DNA of 37,834 nt, from the NCBI GenBank assembly GCA_019636285.1, contig JAHBXV010000051.1:1-37834 (forward strand). The letters run 5' to 3'. Numbering within the stretch: the first letter of the stretch is position 1; the number at the start of each line of letters is the position of its first letter. Below are positions 8,276-16,393 of the stretch, piece after piece. The translations under genes were made by a program, and so were the position numbers. This DNA comes from Planctomycetaceae bacterium. Lineage in GTDB: Bacteria > Planctomycetota > Planctomycetia > Planctomycetales > Planctomycetaceae. A model generated the notes under the pieces. That model did no database searches, had not been told where the DNA came from, and saw nothing but the letters and a program-made list of their open reading frames with translations.

Positions 8276-8647
8276 TCAAGCTCGATTTGGCACGCAGGCC
8301 CGACTGCACGCCTCCAACAGGTCTTCGAGCCGATGCAGCTTCTGAAGCTGCGCCACCAACCGCCGGCTCGAGACGGAGTGGGATTCCTCCGGCAAGTCGT
8401 CGTTGGAAATCAGAATGACGGGAATTTCCGACCACCTGGGGTCCTGATGCATCAGCGCCTGGACGCCATCGCTGCCACCCCAGAGCAGTTCTCGCTGCAG
8501 CACCACGGCATCAGGCAGTTCGCGTTGCAGGAGGTCGAAACACTCCAGGCCATTCGAAGCGACTTTCGCTTCATGCCCGTGATGCGACAGGTGACACTGG
8601 GCAACTTCGAGAAACGCCTCATCACCATCGGCAATCAGCACTTGCAT
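8276..8647 (-). CDS. Stand-alone receiver-like protein lacking the phospho-acceptor Asp (pseudo-receiver)
   Basis: A 123-residue protein consisting of one CheY-like fold: MQVLIADGDEAFL (acidic pocket), PDAVVLQREL at the beta3 position, VILISND at beta4, and a Lys near LQKLHRLEDLL. At the position of the phosphorylated Asp there is Gln (Q51 in VVLQREL), so it should not be phosphorylated in the normal way. The frame extends upstream to 8764, but the ATG at 8647 has AAAGGAG 7 bases upstream and starts exactly at the domain. It lies between the divergent sensor kinase and the ATPase gene, about 245 bases upstream of the latter. It may act as a phosphorylation-independent adaptor, which is inference. 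Confidence 0.8.
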   Translation of the reverse strand: MQVLIADGDEAFLEVAQCHLSHHGHEAKVASNGLECFDLLQRELPDAVVLQRELLWGGSDGVQALMHQDPRWSEIPVILISNDDLPEESHSVSSRRLVAQLQKLHRLEDLLEACSRACVPNRA

Positions 8648-8939
8648 TCCACGCTCCTTTGTGTAACGGCGTTTCGGCCGCGGACCTTGGTCGTTCGACA
8701 ACATTCCTGCCAAACGGGGGAATCGGTCGCCTGTTCCGGGCATCGAGTGCGGCCAAGCCAGCACGACGGATTATCCGATGCAAGCCGACTGCCGGTAATC
8801 GAAGCGCGAACCATCTCCGAGTGGCGGAATCCACCATGTCCTGAGGGCTGCGGAGCCGCTAACATTCCGAAACGTGGGCGTTAGCTGCAGCCGCGAAACA
8901 TTCCGCCACATTTGCAGCCGGTTCGAAAATCACGACGAA

Positions 8940-10865
8940 ATGACAGAACGGGAATCGAATCCAGAGCTTGCAGAGGCGCGACATCGCTATCAGATCTTGC
9001 GGGCCGCGGTTGCGGATTATCACTATCACGTTCGAGTCAAGGGCGGGCGGGTCGTGGAAAAAATCCACGGAGCAAACTGCGAACTCATCACGGGGTATAA
9101 GCCGGAGGAGTATGCCGCGGACCCAGAGCTGTGGGTCCATATCGTCTGGGAGGAAGACCGTCCCGTCATTGAGCGGCAAACGGCTGAGATTCTCGCGGAA
9201 CAGCCAGCGCCGGCAATTGAATACCGCATCCGTTGCAAGGACGGTCAAGTCCGCTGGATACGGAAGACGGTCGTGCCATACCACGATGCTCAAGGTCGTC
9301 TCATCGCCTACGACAGCCTTCTCCGCAATATCACGGATAGCAAGCTGGCCGCGGAATCGCTCCGCGAAAGCGAAGAGCGATTCCGACTGCTGTTCGAGGA
9401 TGACCTCACGGGAGACTATCTCGCCGCTCCCGACGGGAAGATCCTACTTTGCAACCAAGCCTTCGTGAACATTTTCGGTTTCAGCAGTCGTGAAGACGCT
9501 GTCGGCCGAAATTTGGCGGACCTCTATGTCGCCCCGTTGTCATGGCCGCATTTCATCCAGCTCCTCACGGAGAACAAGTCGCTAGAACGCTACGAACGCA
9601 TCTGCCTGCACAGCGATGGGACGAACCGCCATGTCATCGAGACCGTGCTGGGAACCTTCGACGCTCGGGGCCAGCTCCTGCGCATCAAGGGATACGTGTT
9701 CGACGACACGCACTCCAAACTCGCGGCGGCAAGGCTCACTCAGCGCAACGCCGAGCTGGAAGAAGTCGTTTCGCATCGCACTCAGGCCCTGCGCGAGAAG
9801 CATGAACATCTTGAAGCGATCTGGAACTCGGCGTTTGACGCAATCATCACGATTGACATCAATGGCATGATCGAGACCGCGAATCGGGCGGCGGAGAAAA
9901 TGTTCGGCTATTCCCACTCCGAGATGATCGGCCAGAATGTCGCAATGCTGATGCCGTCCCCCTACCGGGACGAACATGACGGCTATCTCCAGCATTATCG
10001 CGAAACGGGCCGTGCGAGAATCCTGAATGTTCCACGCGAACTTGTTGCCCGTCGTAAAGACGGAACGACATTCCCAATCGACTTGTCGGTTACGCAGGTC
10101 GACCACTCCGAATACTATACGGGGGTCATTCGCGACATCTCGGAGCGCAAAAGGCTGCAAGAGCATGTCTTGGAAAGTGCCGCTGAGGAACAGCGACGCA
10201 TTGGTCTGGAACTGCACGACGGTACGGGTCAAGAACTGACCGGCCTGTCGTTGGTTGCGGGAACTCTTCTCAATCTCATGGATGCGGTCCCAGCGAAGGA
10301 ACAGAACGGACTGCGAGTTCGTCAGTTGGATGAAGCCAGCTTTACACGGATGTGCGATATCGCAAAAAGACTCAACGAAAAGATCGACAAGGCGAATCGG
10401 CTCGTGCATGAGCTTTCGCACGGAATCATGCCTGTGCAGATCGATGCCGAGGCGTTGCGGTCGGCGCTGACCGAGCTCGTTGCCTCGATCCATGCCCCGC
10501 CCAAGGTCAGTTGCCGGTTCCACTGCCCTCTTTCGGTCATGGCCCCCAACACCACCACGGCGACACATTTGTACCGCATCGCCCAGGAAGCGGTGAACAA
10601 CGCCATCAAACACAGCCAGGCGGATGAAATCAGCATCTCGCTCTGGCAGACGGACAACCAGATTGTCCTGGAAGTCAGTGACAACGGCATCGGCATCGAC
10701 GCCGTTGACAGTCGCGCCGCCGTTCCGCGCAAAGACGGAGGCATGGGACTGCGGACCATGCAGTACCGCGCCGGAATGATTGGAGGCACGTTACAGGTTG
10801 AACGCCGCGAGACAGGAGGGACGCTGGTCAGATGCGTGTCATTGTGCCGGGGGAGTAATCCGTGA
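8940..10865 (+). CDS. Three-PAS sensor histidine kinase, third PAS FixL-like (possible heme O2 sensor), HisKA_3 type
   Basis: A 641-residue soluble kinase. PAS1 is at about 10-130 (Tyr-Lys-Pro-Glu-Glu region, PAC-like end RNITDSK), PAS2 about 140-258, a short coiled coil about 262-290, PAS3 about 291-402. Then come a HisKA_3 dimerisation/phosphorylation segment with the His in GLELHDGTGQELTG, and a HATPase_c domain with N-box (AQEAVNNAIKHS), DNGIGID and GGMGLRTM. PAS3 contains PYRDEHDGYLQHYRETG; its His aligns with heme ligand His200 of Bradyrhizobium FixL, and Arg 20 residues later aligns with Arg220, the O2-linked residue. No membrane helix is visible. A GTG at 8874 would add 22 residues; ATG 8940 is preferred. 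It overlaps the next gene by four bases, forming a two-component pair. Confidence 0.9.
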   Translation: MTERESNPELAEARHRYQILRAAVADYHYHVRVKGGRVVEKIHGANCELITGYKPEEYAADPELWVHIVWEEDRPVIERQTAEILAEQPAPAIEYRIRCKDGQVRWIRKTVVPYHDAQGRLIAYDSLLRNITDSKLAAESLRESEERFRLLFEDDLTGDYLAAPDGKILLCNQAFVNIFGFSSREDAVGRNLADLYVAPLSWPHFIQLLTENKSLERYERICLHSDGTNRHVIETVLGTFDARGQLLRIKGYVFDDTHSKLAAARLTQRNAELEEVVSHRTQALREKHEHLEAIWNSAFDAIITIDINGMIETANRAAEKMFGYSHSEMIGQNVAMLMPSPYRDEHDGYLQHYRETGRARILNVPRELVARRKDGTTFPIDLSVTQVDHSEYYTGVIRDISERKRLQEHVLESAAEEQRRIGLELHDGTGQELTGLSLVAGTLLNLMDAVPAKEQNGLRVRQLDEASFTRMCDIAKRLNEKIDKANRLVHELSHGIMPVQIDAEALRSALTELVASIHAPPKVSCRFHCPLSVMAPNTTTATHLYRIAQEAVNNAIKHSQADEISISLWQTDNQIVLEVSDNGIGIDAVDSRAAVPRKDGGMGLRTMQYRAGMIGGTLQVERRETGGTLVRCVSLCRGSNP

Positions 10866-11524
10866 CGACTGAACGCCCTTTGCGAAAAAAGATCCTGATC
10901 GTCGACGATCACCCGTCAGTCCGCGAGGGTCTGGCGCTTCGCATTTCTCTGCATGCCGATCTCGACGTGTGCGGCGAAGCCGACACCGAGGACCAGGCCG
11001 CCTCGCTGGTGAAGGAAACGCGTCCCGACCTGGTCCTCGTCGATATCTCTCTCAAGAGTGGCCACGGCATCGAGCTGATTAAACGCATCAGGTCGATCGA
11101 TCCCGCCATCAAAATGCTGGTCATCTCCGGGTTCCAGGAGTCACTCTATGCCGAACGTGCTCTTCGGGCGGGCGCGCTGGGCTATCTTAACAAACAGGAA
11201 TCCAATGAGAAGATGATCGAAGCCATCCGTAAGGTCCTTTCCGGAGAACGCTTTCTAAGCGCCGAGATGAATCGTCGGCTCGTTGAACATGCACTGGGTG
11301 CGTCCAATCCCACGAAGTCCCCGATCGAGAACCTTACGGATCGCGAGTTGGAGATTTTCCGGATGATCGGAGAGGGCGTGACGACAGGCGCCATTGCCAC
11401 TCGACTTTTTCTCAGTACACACACAATCGACACGCACCGCGAGAACATCAAACGAAAACTGGGCCTCAGCACGGCCGGCGAACTCTCGCGCGTTGCCGTT
11501 CAATGGATGCTGGAGAACGGCTGA
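10862..11524 (+). CDS. NarL/FixJ-family response regulator (receiver plus LuxR-type HTH)
   Basis: A 220-residue transcription regulator starting with GTG inside the GTGA overlap with the kinase stop codon. The receiver domain (about 8-125) has Asp-Asp in ILIVDDHPS, phospho-acceptor D61 in LVLVDISLKSG, and Lys in GYLNKQES. The C-terminal LuxR helix-turn-helix (about 152-212) starts LTDRELEIFRMIGEG and includes LSTHTIDTHRENIKRKLGL. It is the obvious cognate partner of the upstream HisKA_3 kinase. Plausible targets are the divergent ATPase/USP genes, but no binding site was identified. Confidence 0.93.
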   Translation: MTTERPLRKKILIVDDHPSVREGLALRISLHADLDVCGEADTEDQAASLVKETRPDLVLVDISLKSGHGIELIKRIRSIDPAIKMLVISGFQESLYAERALRAGALGYLNKQESNEKMIEAIRKVLSGERFLSAEMNRRLVEHALGASNPTKSPIENLTDRELEIFRMIGEGVTTGAIATRLFLSTHTIDTHRENIKRKLGLSTAGELSRVAVQWMLENG

Positions 11525-11531
11525 ACGCTAG

Positions 11532-11831
11532 AGTGACGTCGCCTCTTCGGTTCCGGAGTCGCGTTTTCGCAATCTGAAGCACCTCAATCTGTACGAACTC
11601 GACTGCAAAGACCTCGGCCACGAGACTTCAGCCCGAGCCGCCTCTCTACTGTTCCGCGACTTCGATGACTTTGCCACGCTGCTGTTGATCATGCGTCACC
11701 ACATGGGGCAGCAGTGGTCCATCCCAGGGTTCTATCCCGGGACCAACCGCGGCGATCGGGCCGTTGTTGACCAATTCATTCAACACATGACTCAAGTTGG
11801 CTCGGGCATCGCTCGACCATCCGACCCGTGA
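11532..11831 (+). other. Unidentified coding-like open frame (possible 5'-truncated gene remnant)
   Basis: Between a TAG at 11529 and a TGA at 11829 one frame is open for 99 codons, with third positions strongly biased to G and C as in the neighbouring genes. No convincing start codon or ribosome-binding site opens it. The peptide contains LKHLNLYELDCKDLG, FRDFDDFATLLLIMRHHMG and WSIPGFYPGTNRGDRAVV; I do not recognise a family. It may be the 3' part of a gene lost by deletion, or a short protein starting at an internal codon. Confidence 0.3.
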
Positions 11832-12169
11832 CTTTTGCAAAAGTGCTGCGTGATGACGGCCCCGCACAACCGGTCACCTGAGTCGATCGGTTCGCGGGTT
11901 GACGATCATCGATGAGTTCGCCCAAGAATTCCTGGCGGCGAATGAAGCGCGGCGGAGGAGGAGCGGCTCGGGGCCGATTTCTGGAGTCGTGCCACGCGAA
12001 ACCCATTTTGATCGAGACGTCTCGGCGCAATTTGCGATCCGGCGGCTCTCAAGATTCTGTCGAAATTGTTGAATCCGTTTTCAGCCACCCTGCGAACTTA
12101 TACCCGAGTGGCGGGCAACAGTGCTCACCAAGTCGTGGTCTCGAAATCATTCAGCCCAGGAATCAAAAA
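11832..12169. other. Intergenic stretch before the fasciclin gene
   Basis: No gene is recognised here. The plus-strand frame of the fasciclin gene is open back to 11912, but that extension is unlike any known domain and the mature gene has its own signal peptide and ribosome-binding site. The promoter of the fasciclin gene presumably lies in this stretch; no reliable promoter element could be picked by eye. Confidence 0.4.
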
Positions 12170-12661
12170 ATGCGTTCGATCGTCGCCCTTGCAAGTGCCG
12201 CCTTTCTTGTTGTCGGTTTGGCTCCATTCGGCTCCGCCGCGGACAAGCCGAAAGACATCGTGGAGACCGCCGTCGCTGCCGGAAATTTCAAGACGCTCGC
12301 CGCGGCACTGAAGGCTGCCGACCTGGTCGATGCGTTGAAGGGCGACGGGCCGTTTACCGTGTTTGCCCCCACGGATGAAGCCTTCTCAAAACTGCCCAAA
12401 GGAACACTAGAGTCCTTGCTGAAGCCGGAGAACAAGTCCAAATTGGCCGCAATCCTCAAGTATCACGTCGTTTCCGGGAAGGTGATGGCCAAGGATGTTG
12501 TTAAGCTCTCCGAGGCCAAGACCCTGCAAGGCTCAGCAGCCAAAATCACCGTCAAAGATGGTAACGTCTCGGTCGATAAGGCCCTCGTCACGAAGACGGA
12601 TATTCAGACTAGCAACGGAGTGATTCACGTGATCGATTCGGTGATTCTTCCCAGCGAGTGA
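12170..12661 (+). CDS. Secreted fasciclin (FAS1) domain protein
   Basis: A 163-residue protein with a Sec-type signal peptide ([20 protein letters not shown], cleavage near GSAAD at about residues 22-24) and a single FAS1 domain covering the rest. The family blocks are clear: [18 protein letters not shown], the H1 motif [27 protein letters not shown], and the closing block [12 protein letters not shown]. It resembles the mycobacterial MPT70/MPT83 antigens and rhizobial Nex18. FAS1 proteins are extracytoplasmic adhesion or matrix proteins. ATG 12170 is preceded by CAGGA about 10 bases upstream. It lies 55 bases before an ECF sigma gene with an RskA-type anti-sigma; in mycobacteria the SigK/RskA pair controls fasciclin genes, so it is probably a target. 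Confidence 0.93.
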   Translation: MRSIVALASAAFLVVGLAPFGSAADKPKDIVETAVAAGNFKTLAAALKAADLVDALKGDGPFTVFAPTDEAFSKLPKGTLESLLKPENKSKLAAILKYHVVSGKVMAKDVVKLSEAKTLQGSAAKITVKDGNVSVDKALVTKTDIQTSNGVIHVIDSVILPSE

Positions 12662-12716
12662 GTACGGTCGCCCTCTCGGTTTCGTCATCGTTGAACAGGC
12701 TTCTGGGACTGTAAAA

Positions 12717-13277
12717 TTGTCTGATCTTCTGCTGCCACGTGTCGCCCAAGGAGATGCCTCCGCGGTCAGTGCCTGCCTGGATCGGTATGGCGGCCTGGTG
12801 TGGTCCCTTGCCTGTCGTCTCGCCTCCTCCGACCCGGAAGACGCGACTCAGGATGTCTTCGTACACCTGTGGCAAAATGCGGGACGATTCAGGGAAGACC
12901 GCGGAACGGAAGCGGCATTTGTTTCAACGCTGGCCCGTCGCCGACTGATTGACCGTCGTCGACGGGCCGGTCGCTCTCCCGAAATGGTTTCCCTTGACGG
13001 TGAGTGGGTGGCCGACGAGGCACGGGCTCCAGAGGCGCGGATTCTGGCATCCGAAGAGCGAGCGCAGGTTTCTCGTTGCCTCGGAAAGCTGAAAGACCGG
13101 GACCGAGAAGTTGTTGTTCTTTCAGTTTATGAGGGACAAAGTCAGTCCGAGATCGCCGAACGCCTGCAAACGCCGTTGGGAACGGTCAAAACTCTCATCC
13201 GCCGGGCGTTGATCCAACTTCGAGACTGCATGCGGCTTTCGATCAGCACACGCTCCAGTGGAGGAGTGCTGTCATGA
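12717..13277 (+). CDS. ECF RNA polymerase sigma factor, SigK-like
   Basis: A 186-residue protein, the normal ECF length. Region 2 runs from about 15 to 85 (DRYGGLVWSLACRLAS, DATQDVFVHLWQNAGRF, STLARRRLIDRRRR) and region 4 from about 115 to 170 (LKDRDREVVVLSVYEGQSQ, SEIAERLQTPLGTVKTLIRR). It starts at a TTG (12717) with GGGA upstream, because no ATG exists near the domain start. The stop codon overlaps the ATG of the anti-sigma gene (ATGA), so the two are translationally coupled. Cys121 and Cys171 are 50 residues apart, the same spacing I recall for the redox-active pair in M. tuberculosis SigK. Context (fasciclin, RskA-like anti-sigma, lipid genes) supports a SigK-type assignment over other ECF groups. 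Confidence 0.9.
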   Translation: MSDLLLPRVAQGDASAVSACLDRYGGLVWSLACRLASSDPEDATQDVFVHLWQNAGRFREDRGTEAAFVSTLARRRLIDRRRRAGRSPEMVSLDGEWVADEARAPEARILASEERAQVSRCLGKLKDRDREVVVLSVYEGQSQSEIAERLQTPLGTVKTLIRRALIQLRDCMRLSISTRSSGGVLS

Positions 13278-14056
13278 CCAATCCGATACTTGCCGCTGAA
13301 AGACTCGAAGAACTCTTTGCCGCCAGTCTGATCTTTGGGCTGACCGCCGACGAGAGGGTCGAGTTTCTCGAATTGCGGGCGCAGCACCCGAACGTGGACT
13401 TGCAGCCCATCGCGGAAATCATCGCGTCCCTCGATGAACATTATTCGGCTTTGAAAGATATGCCGCTTCCTCTGCACCTCAGAGAACGCATTCTCGCAGA
13501 CGCCCGGCGGATTCTCCCGGCGGCGCAGAACGTCAGTCCGGGACCGCAAACAAGAAGGCCATCCAGTCGTCTGCCATGGGCACTCTCCGCTGTCTGTGCG
13601 GCAATGATGCTGGTCGCGGTGGCCACGGCATGGATGCTCTGGCAAGAACGTCTCCCCGGTGACCCCGCTTTGCAGAGGAATCAGTTGATTGCCTCCGCCG
13701 CCGATCTGATCCAGGCTTCATGGGCCGATGGTCCTACCCCCGTACCCGGGGCCCAAGGCGATGTGACCTGGAGTACCGCCGAGCAGCGCGGCTTCATGCA
13801 GTTCCGCGGAATGCGGGTGAACAATCCGACCGTCGAGCAATATCAGCTCTGGATTTTTGACCGCAATCAGGATGAAAAAACTCCCGTTGACGGTGGTGTG
13901 TTCAACATCCCATCGAACGGAGAAGTCGTGGTTCCCATCAGGCCGGGACTACAGATTCGCGAACCTTATTTGTTCGCGGTCACCATCGAGAAGCCGGGAG
14001 GAGTGGTCGTCTCGGACCGCAGCCGCCTTCCGCTAGTAGCCGCAGTCACTCCCTAG
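13274..14056 (+). CDS. RskA-like transmembrane anti-sigma factor
   Basis: A 260-residue protein with a cytoplasmic N-terminal sigma-binding region (about 1-95, including LEELFAASLIFGLTADERVE), one transmembrane helix (about 100-123) and an extracytoplasmic C-terminal domain of the RskA type. The latter contains YQLWIFDRN, PVDGGVFNIPSNGEVVVPI, FAVTIEKPGG and a closing SRLPLVAAV. No HxxxCxxC zinc motif is present, so it is not a ZAS-type factor. By analogy with RskA it would sequester the upstream sigma factor at the membrane and release it on regulated proteolysis. It is four-base coupled to the sigma gene. Confidence 0.88.
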   Translation: MTNPILAAERLEELFAASLIFGLTADERVEFLELRAQHPNVDLQPIAEIIASLDEHYSALKDMPLPLHLRERILADARRILPAAQNVSPGPQTRRPSSRLPWALSAVCAAMMLVAVATAWMLWQERLPGDPALQRNQLIASAADLIQASWADGPTPVPGAQGDVTWSTAEQRGFMQFRGMRVNNPTVEQYQLWIFDRNQDEKTPVDGGVFNIPSNGEVVVPIRPGLQIREPYLFAVTIEKPGGVVVSDRSRLPLVAAVTP

Positions 14057-14060
14057 AGGC

Positions 14061-14137
14061 GGTTTCAAAACCCTCTGGACAACGGGTTTGTCCCCGATTT
14101 CGAGACGTTTCGCAGCCACCAACCGGGTTTTGAAACC
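14061..14137. repeat. Paired palindromes forming a 13-bp inverted repeat after the anti-sigma gene
   Basis: GGTTTCAAAACCC at 14061-14073 is repeated inverted as GGGTTTTGAAACC at 14125-14137, 51 bases apart. Each arm is also nearly self-complementary (GGTTT-CA-AAACC). It occupies the gap between the anti-sigma stop and the oxidoreductase start, so it may act as a partial terminator, an mRNA processing site or an operator. No T-run follows. Confidence 0.5.
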
Positions 14138-14210
14138 TGTTCTAGTCGCTGGTGGTCCACTTAGACCGAAGCAAGTCGCGGCTTTCGCGATGAACGCTCC
14201 AGGGGCGCGC

Positions 14211-15527
14211 ATGAAGATCGCTATTATCGGTTCGGGCATTTCCGGACTCACGGCCGCTTATCGCCTGCATCGCCATCACGAGATCACCCTGTTTGAGGCA
14301 GATTCCCGGCTGGGTGGCCACACCAACACCGTCGACGTGGAGATGCAAGGCGAGCGGCATGCGATTGATACGGGATTCATCGTCTTCAATGACTGGACCT
14401 ATCCGAACTTCATACAACTGATGAAAGAGCTCGGCGTAGCATCTCGGCCGACGACGATGGGCTTCAGCGTGCACGACGAGACGACTGGTCTCGAATACTC
14501 CGGTGAATCGCTTTCATCGCTCTTCGCGCAGCGTCGGAACCTAGCAAGTCCGAAGTTCTATCGGATGATTGCGGACATTCTGCGATTTCACCGCGAGGCG
14601 AAGCGCCGCGCGGCCGATTGCCCGGAAGACATGACAGTCGCCACGTTTCTCGCGAGGCACCATTACAGCCGACAATTCGCGGACCAGTACCTCTTGCCCA
14701 TGGGAGCCGCGATCTGGTCCTGCCCGCCCGGCAAGTTCTCGCAGTTCCCGATTCGCTTTCTTGTCGAGTTCTTCCACAACCACGGTTTGCTCAGTGTTTG
14801 GAACCGTCCAACCTGGCGAGTGATCGAGGGGGGCTCGCAAACATATGTCCGAGCCATCACGGCCGGATTTCGCGATCGGATTCGCCTCGCGACCCCTGTG
14901 CGAACCGTCCGTCGATTCGGTTCCCACGTTGAACTCTCGATCAACCAGGAAGTTCCACTCGTCTTTGACCATGTCATCTTCGCATGTCACAGCGATCAGG
15001 CCGTGCGCCTTTTGGGCGAAGACGCGACCTCACTCGAACAAAGCGTACTCTCGGCCTTTCCCTATCAGCGAAACGTGGCGGTCTTGCACACCGATGCCAC
15101 CCTTCTGCCAAATCGTCGCAAAGCATGGGCGAGCTGGAACTATCGAATCAGTCACCGCTACGGTGCCGAATCGGCGGCCACCGTGACGTACAACATGAAC
15201 ATTTTGCAGGGACTTCAGTCCGCCCATACTTTCTGCGTCACCTTAAATGATGAGGCTCGGATCGCTCCGGACACCGTGCTGGGGCGATACGAGTACCATC
15301 ATCCGGTTTTTACGGTGGCCCGCTCCGAGGCTCAACGTCGGCATCCCGAGTTGCTGGCCGCCAATCGCACGTCCTTCTGCGGTGCTTATTGGGGCAACGG
15401 CTTCCATGAAGATGGCGTGAACAGTGCACTTGCGGTTGAAGAAGCGGTACGCCGCTTGACGAACCGCATCGCCGTCCTTCGTCGTCCGGGCACAGTGAAC
15501 GGCAAGCATTTCGGGGCTTTCGCATGA
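14211..15527 (+). CDS. FAD-dependent oxidoreductase (amine-oxidase-like fold; Rv0449c-like)
   Basis: A 438-residue flavoprotein starting MKIAIIGSGISGLTAAYRL, a classic GxGxxG dinucleotide-binding fold, followed by FEADSRLGGHTNTVDV and DTGFIVFNDWTYPNF. The C-terminal end has the FAD-contacting FCGAYWGNGFHEDGVNSAL. The family sits next to DUF1365 and cyclopropane-synthase-like genes in many bacteria, including M. tuberculosis Rv0449c-Rv0447c. It is expected to act on membrane fatty-acyl chains, for example desaturating or reducing a modified acyl chain, though the reaction is unproven. ATG 14211 has AGGGG 6 bases upstream; upstream in-frame ATGs at 14190 and 14088 precede the fold. The stop overlaps the DUF1365 start (ATGA). 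Confidence 0.88.
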   Translation: MKIAIIGSGISGLTAAYRLHRHHEITLFEADSRLGGHTNTVDVEMQGERHAIDTGFIVFNDWTYPNFIQLMKELGVASRPTTMGFSVHDETTGLEYSGESLSSLFAQRRNLASPKFYRMIADILRFHREAKRRAADCPEDMTVATFLARHHYSRQFADQYLLPMGAAIWSCPPGKFSQFPIRFLVEFFHNHGLLSVWNRPTWRVIEGGSQTYVRAITAGFRDRIRLATPVRTVRRFGSHVELSINQEVPLVFDHVIFACHSDQAVRLLGEDATSLEQSVLSAFPYQRNVAVLHTDATLLPNRRKAWASWNYRISHRYGAESAATVTYNMNILQGLQSAHTFCVTLNDEARIAPDTVLGRYEYHHPVFTVARSEAQRRHPELLAANRTSFCGAYWGNGFHEDGVNSALAVEEAVRRLTNRIAVLRRPGTVNGKHFGAFA

Positions 15528-16393
15528 CGCTCCTGAGTGCCATCTACGAGGGCGAGGTTCTGCATCGGCGTCAGGCCCCAGCCCGACATGCCTTTCGCTA
15601 CCGATTGTTTCTCGCCTACATGGACCTGGAGGAACTGCCCTCGTTGTTCGCGGGGAGGTGGCTCTGGTCGGCGAACCGTCCCTCCATCGCGTGGTTTCGT
15701 CGCCGCGATCACCTCGGCGATCCCAACATTCCGCTTGACGTCGCCGTTCGCGATCTCGTGGAAGAGCGTCTGGGATTTCGCCCGACTGGACCGATCCGGC
15801 TGTTGACACATCTGCGATACTTCGGCTTCGCGATGAACCCCGTGAGCTTCTACTATTGTTTCGATCCGCATAATCGCCCCGAGTGCGTTGTCGCCGAAGT
15901 GAACAATACGCCCTGGGGCGAACAGCACTGCTATGTGCTCGATCTGCGGAGCGAATGCGAGTCGGAAGTCTCTCTCCGGGCACAAAACGCCAAGGCTTTT
16001 CACGTCTCGCCGTTTCTGTCCATGGACTTCGTGTATCGCTGGCGAATCACGGTTCCGGATCGAGACCTGCAGATCGATATCGCCAATCACCGATCGAATA
16101 ATCCGGCTGCCCCACCGGTCTTCAATGCCTCGCTGCGATTGGAGCGTCGAGAGTGGACCACCGCGACCCTCGCTCGCGTTCTGATTCAGTATCCCATCAT
16201 CACTTTTCAGGTTTACGCGGCCATCTATTGGCAGGCACTCCTTCTGTGGCTAAAGGGCGTCCCCTACGTTCCTCACCCCGGCTCGCCATCGGGTCACGGT
16301 TCAGCTTCTTCGTCGTCAGCCGTCGATTCGTCCTCGGCTCCTTCATCATCCATGGTGTCTGCTGAAAGTCATCGTTCTCATGTCAACGCCTGA
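15524..16393 (+). CDS. DUF1365 protein
   Basis: A 289-residue protein of the DUF1365 family: YEGEVLHRRQAPARHAFRYR at the N-terminus, LRYFGFAMNPVSFYYCFD in the middle, VAEVNNTPWGEQHCYVL, and KAFHVSPFLSMDFVYRW. The biochemical role is not established; it almost always accompanies the FAD oxidoreductase and cyclopropane-synthase-like methyltransferases, so a lipid-modification function is inferred. The last 35 residues are a Ser-rich, probably disordered tail. It overlaps the preceding gene by four bases and the following one by 14, so it is translated from the same mRNA. The counterpart in the mycobacterial sigK locus is Rv0448c. Confidence 0.88.
   Translation: MTLLSAIYEGEVLHRRQAPARHAFRYRLFLAYMDLEELPSLFAGRWLWSANRPSIAWFRRRDHLGDPNIPLDVAVRDLVEERLGFRPTGPIRLLTHLRYFGFAMNPVSFYYCFDPHNRPECVVAEVNNTPWGEQHCYVLDLRSECESEVSLRAQNAKAFHVSPFLSMDFVYRWRITVPDRDLQIDIANHRSNNPAAPPVFNASLRLERREWTTATLARVLIQYPIITFQVYAAIYWQALLLWLKGVPYVPHPGSPSGHGSASSSSAVDSSSAPSSSMVSAESHRSHVNA

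Noticed and set aside
9582-10613. Minus-strand frame opposite the three-PAS kinase
   Set aside because: Shadow of the kinase frame; no motif and no start context.
12094-12099. GAACTT as a -35 element of an ECF promoter before the fasciclin gene
   Set aside because: A convincing -10 partner at the right spacing was not found, and the same pattern was not clearly repeated before the sigma gene or the lipid genes.
14131-14158. TGAAAC followed by TGGTCC at 16-base spacing as an ECF promoter for the oxidoreductase
   Set aside because: It overlaps the right arm of the inverted repeat and only loosely fits ECF consensus elements; too weak to call.
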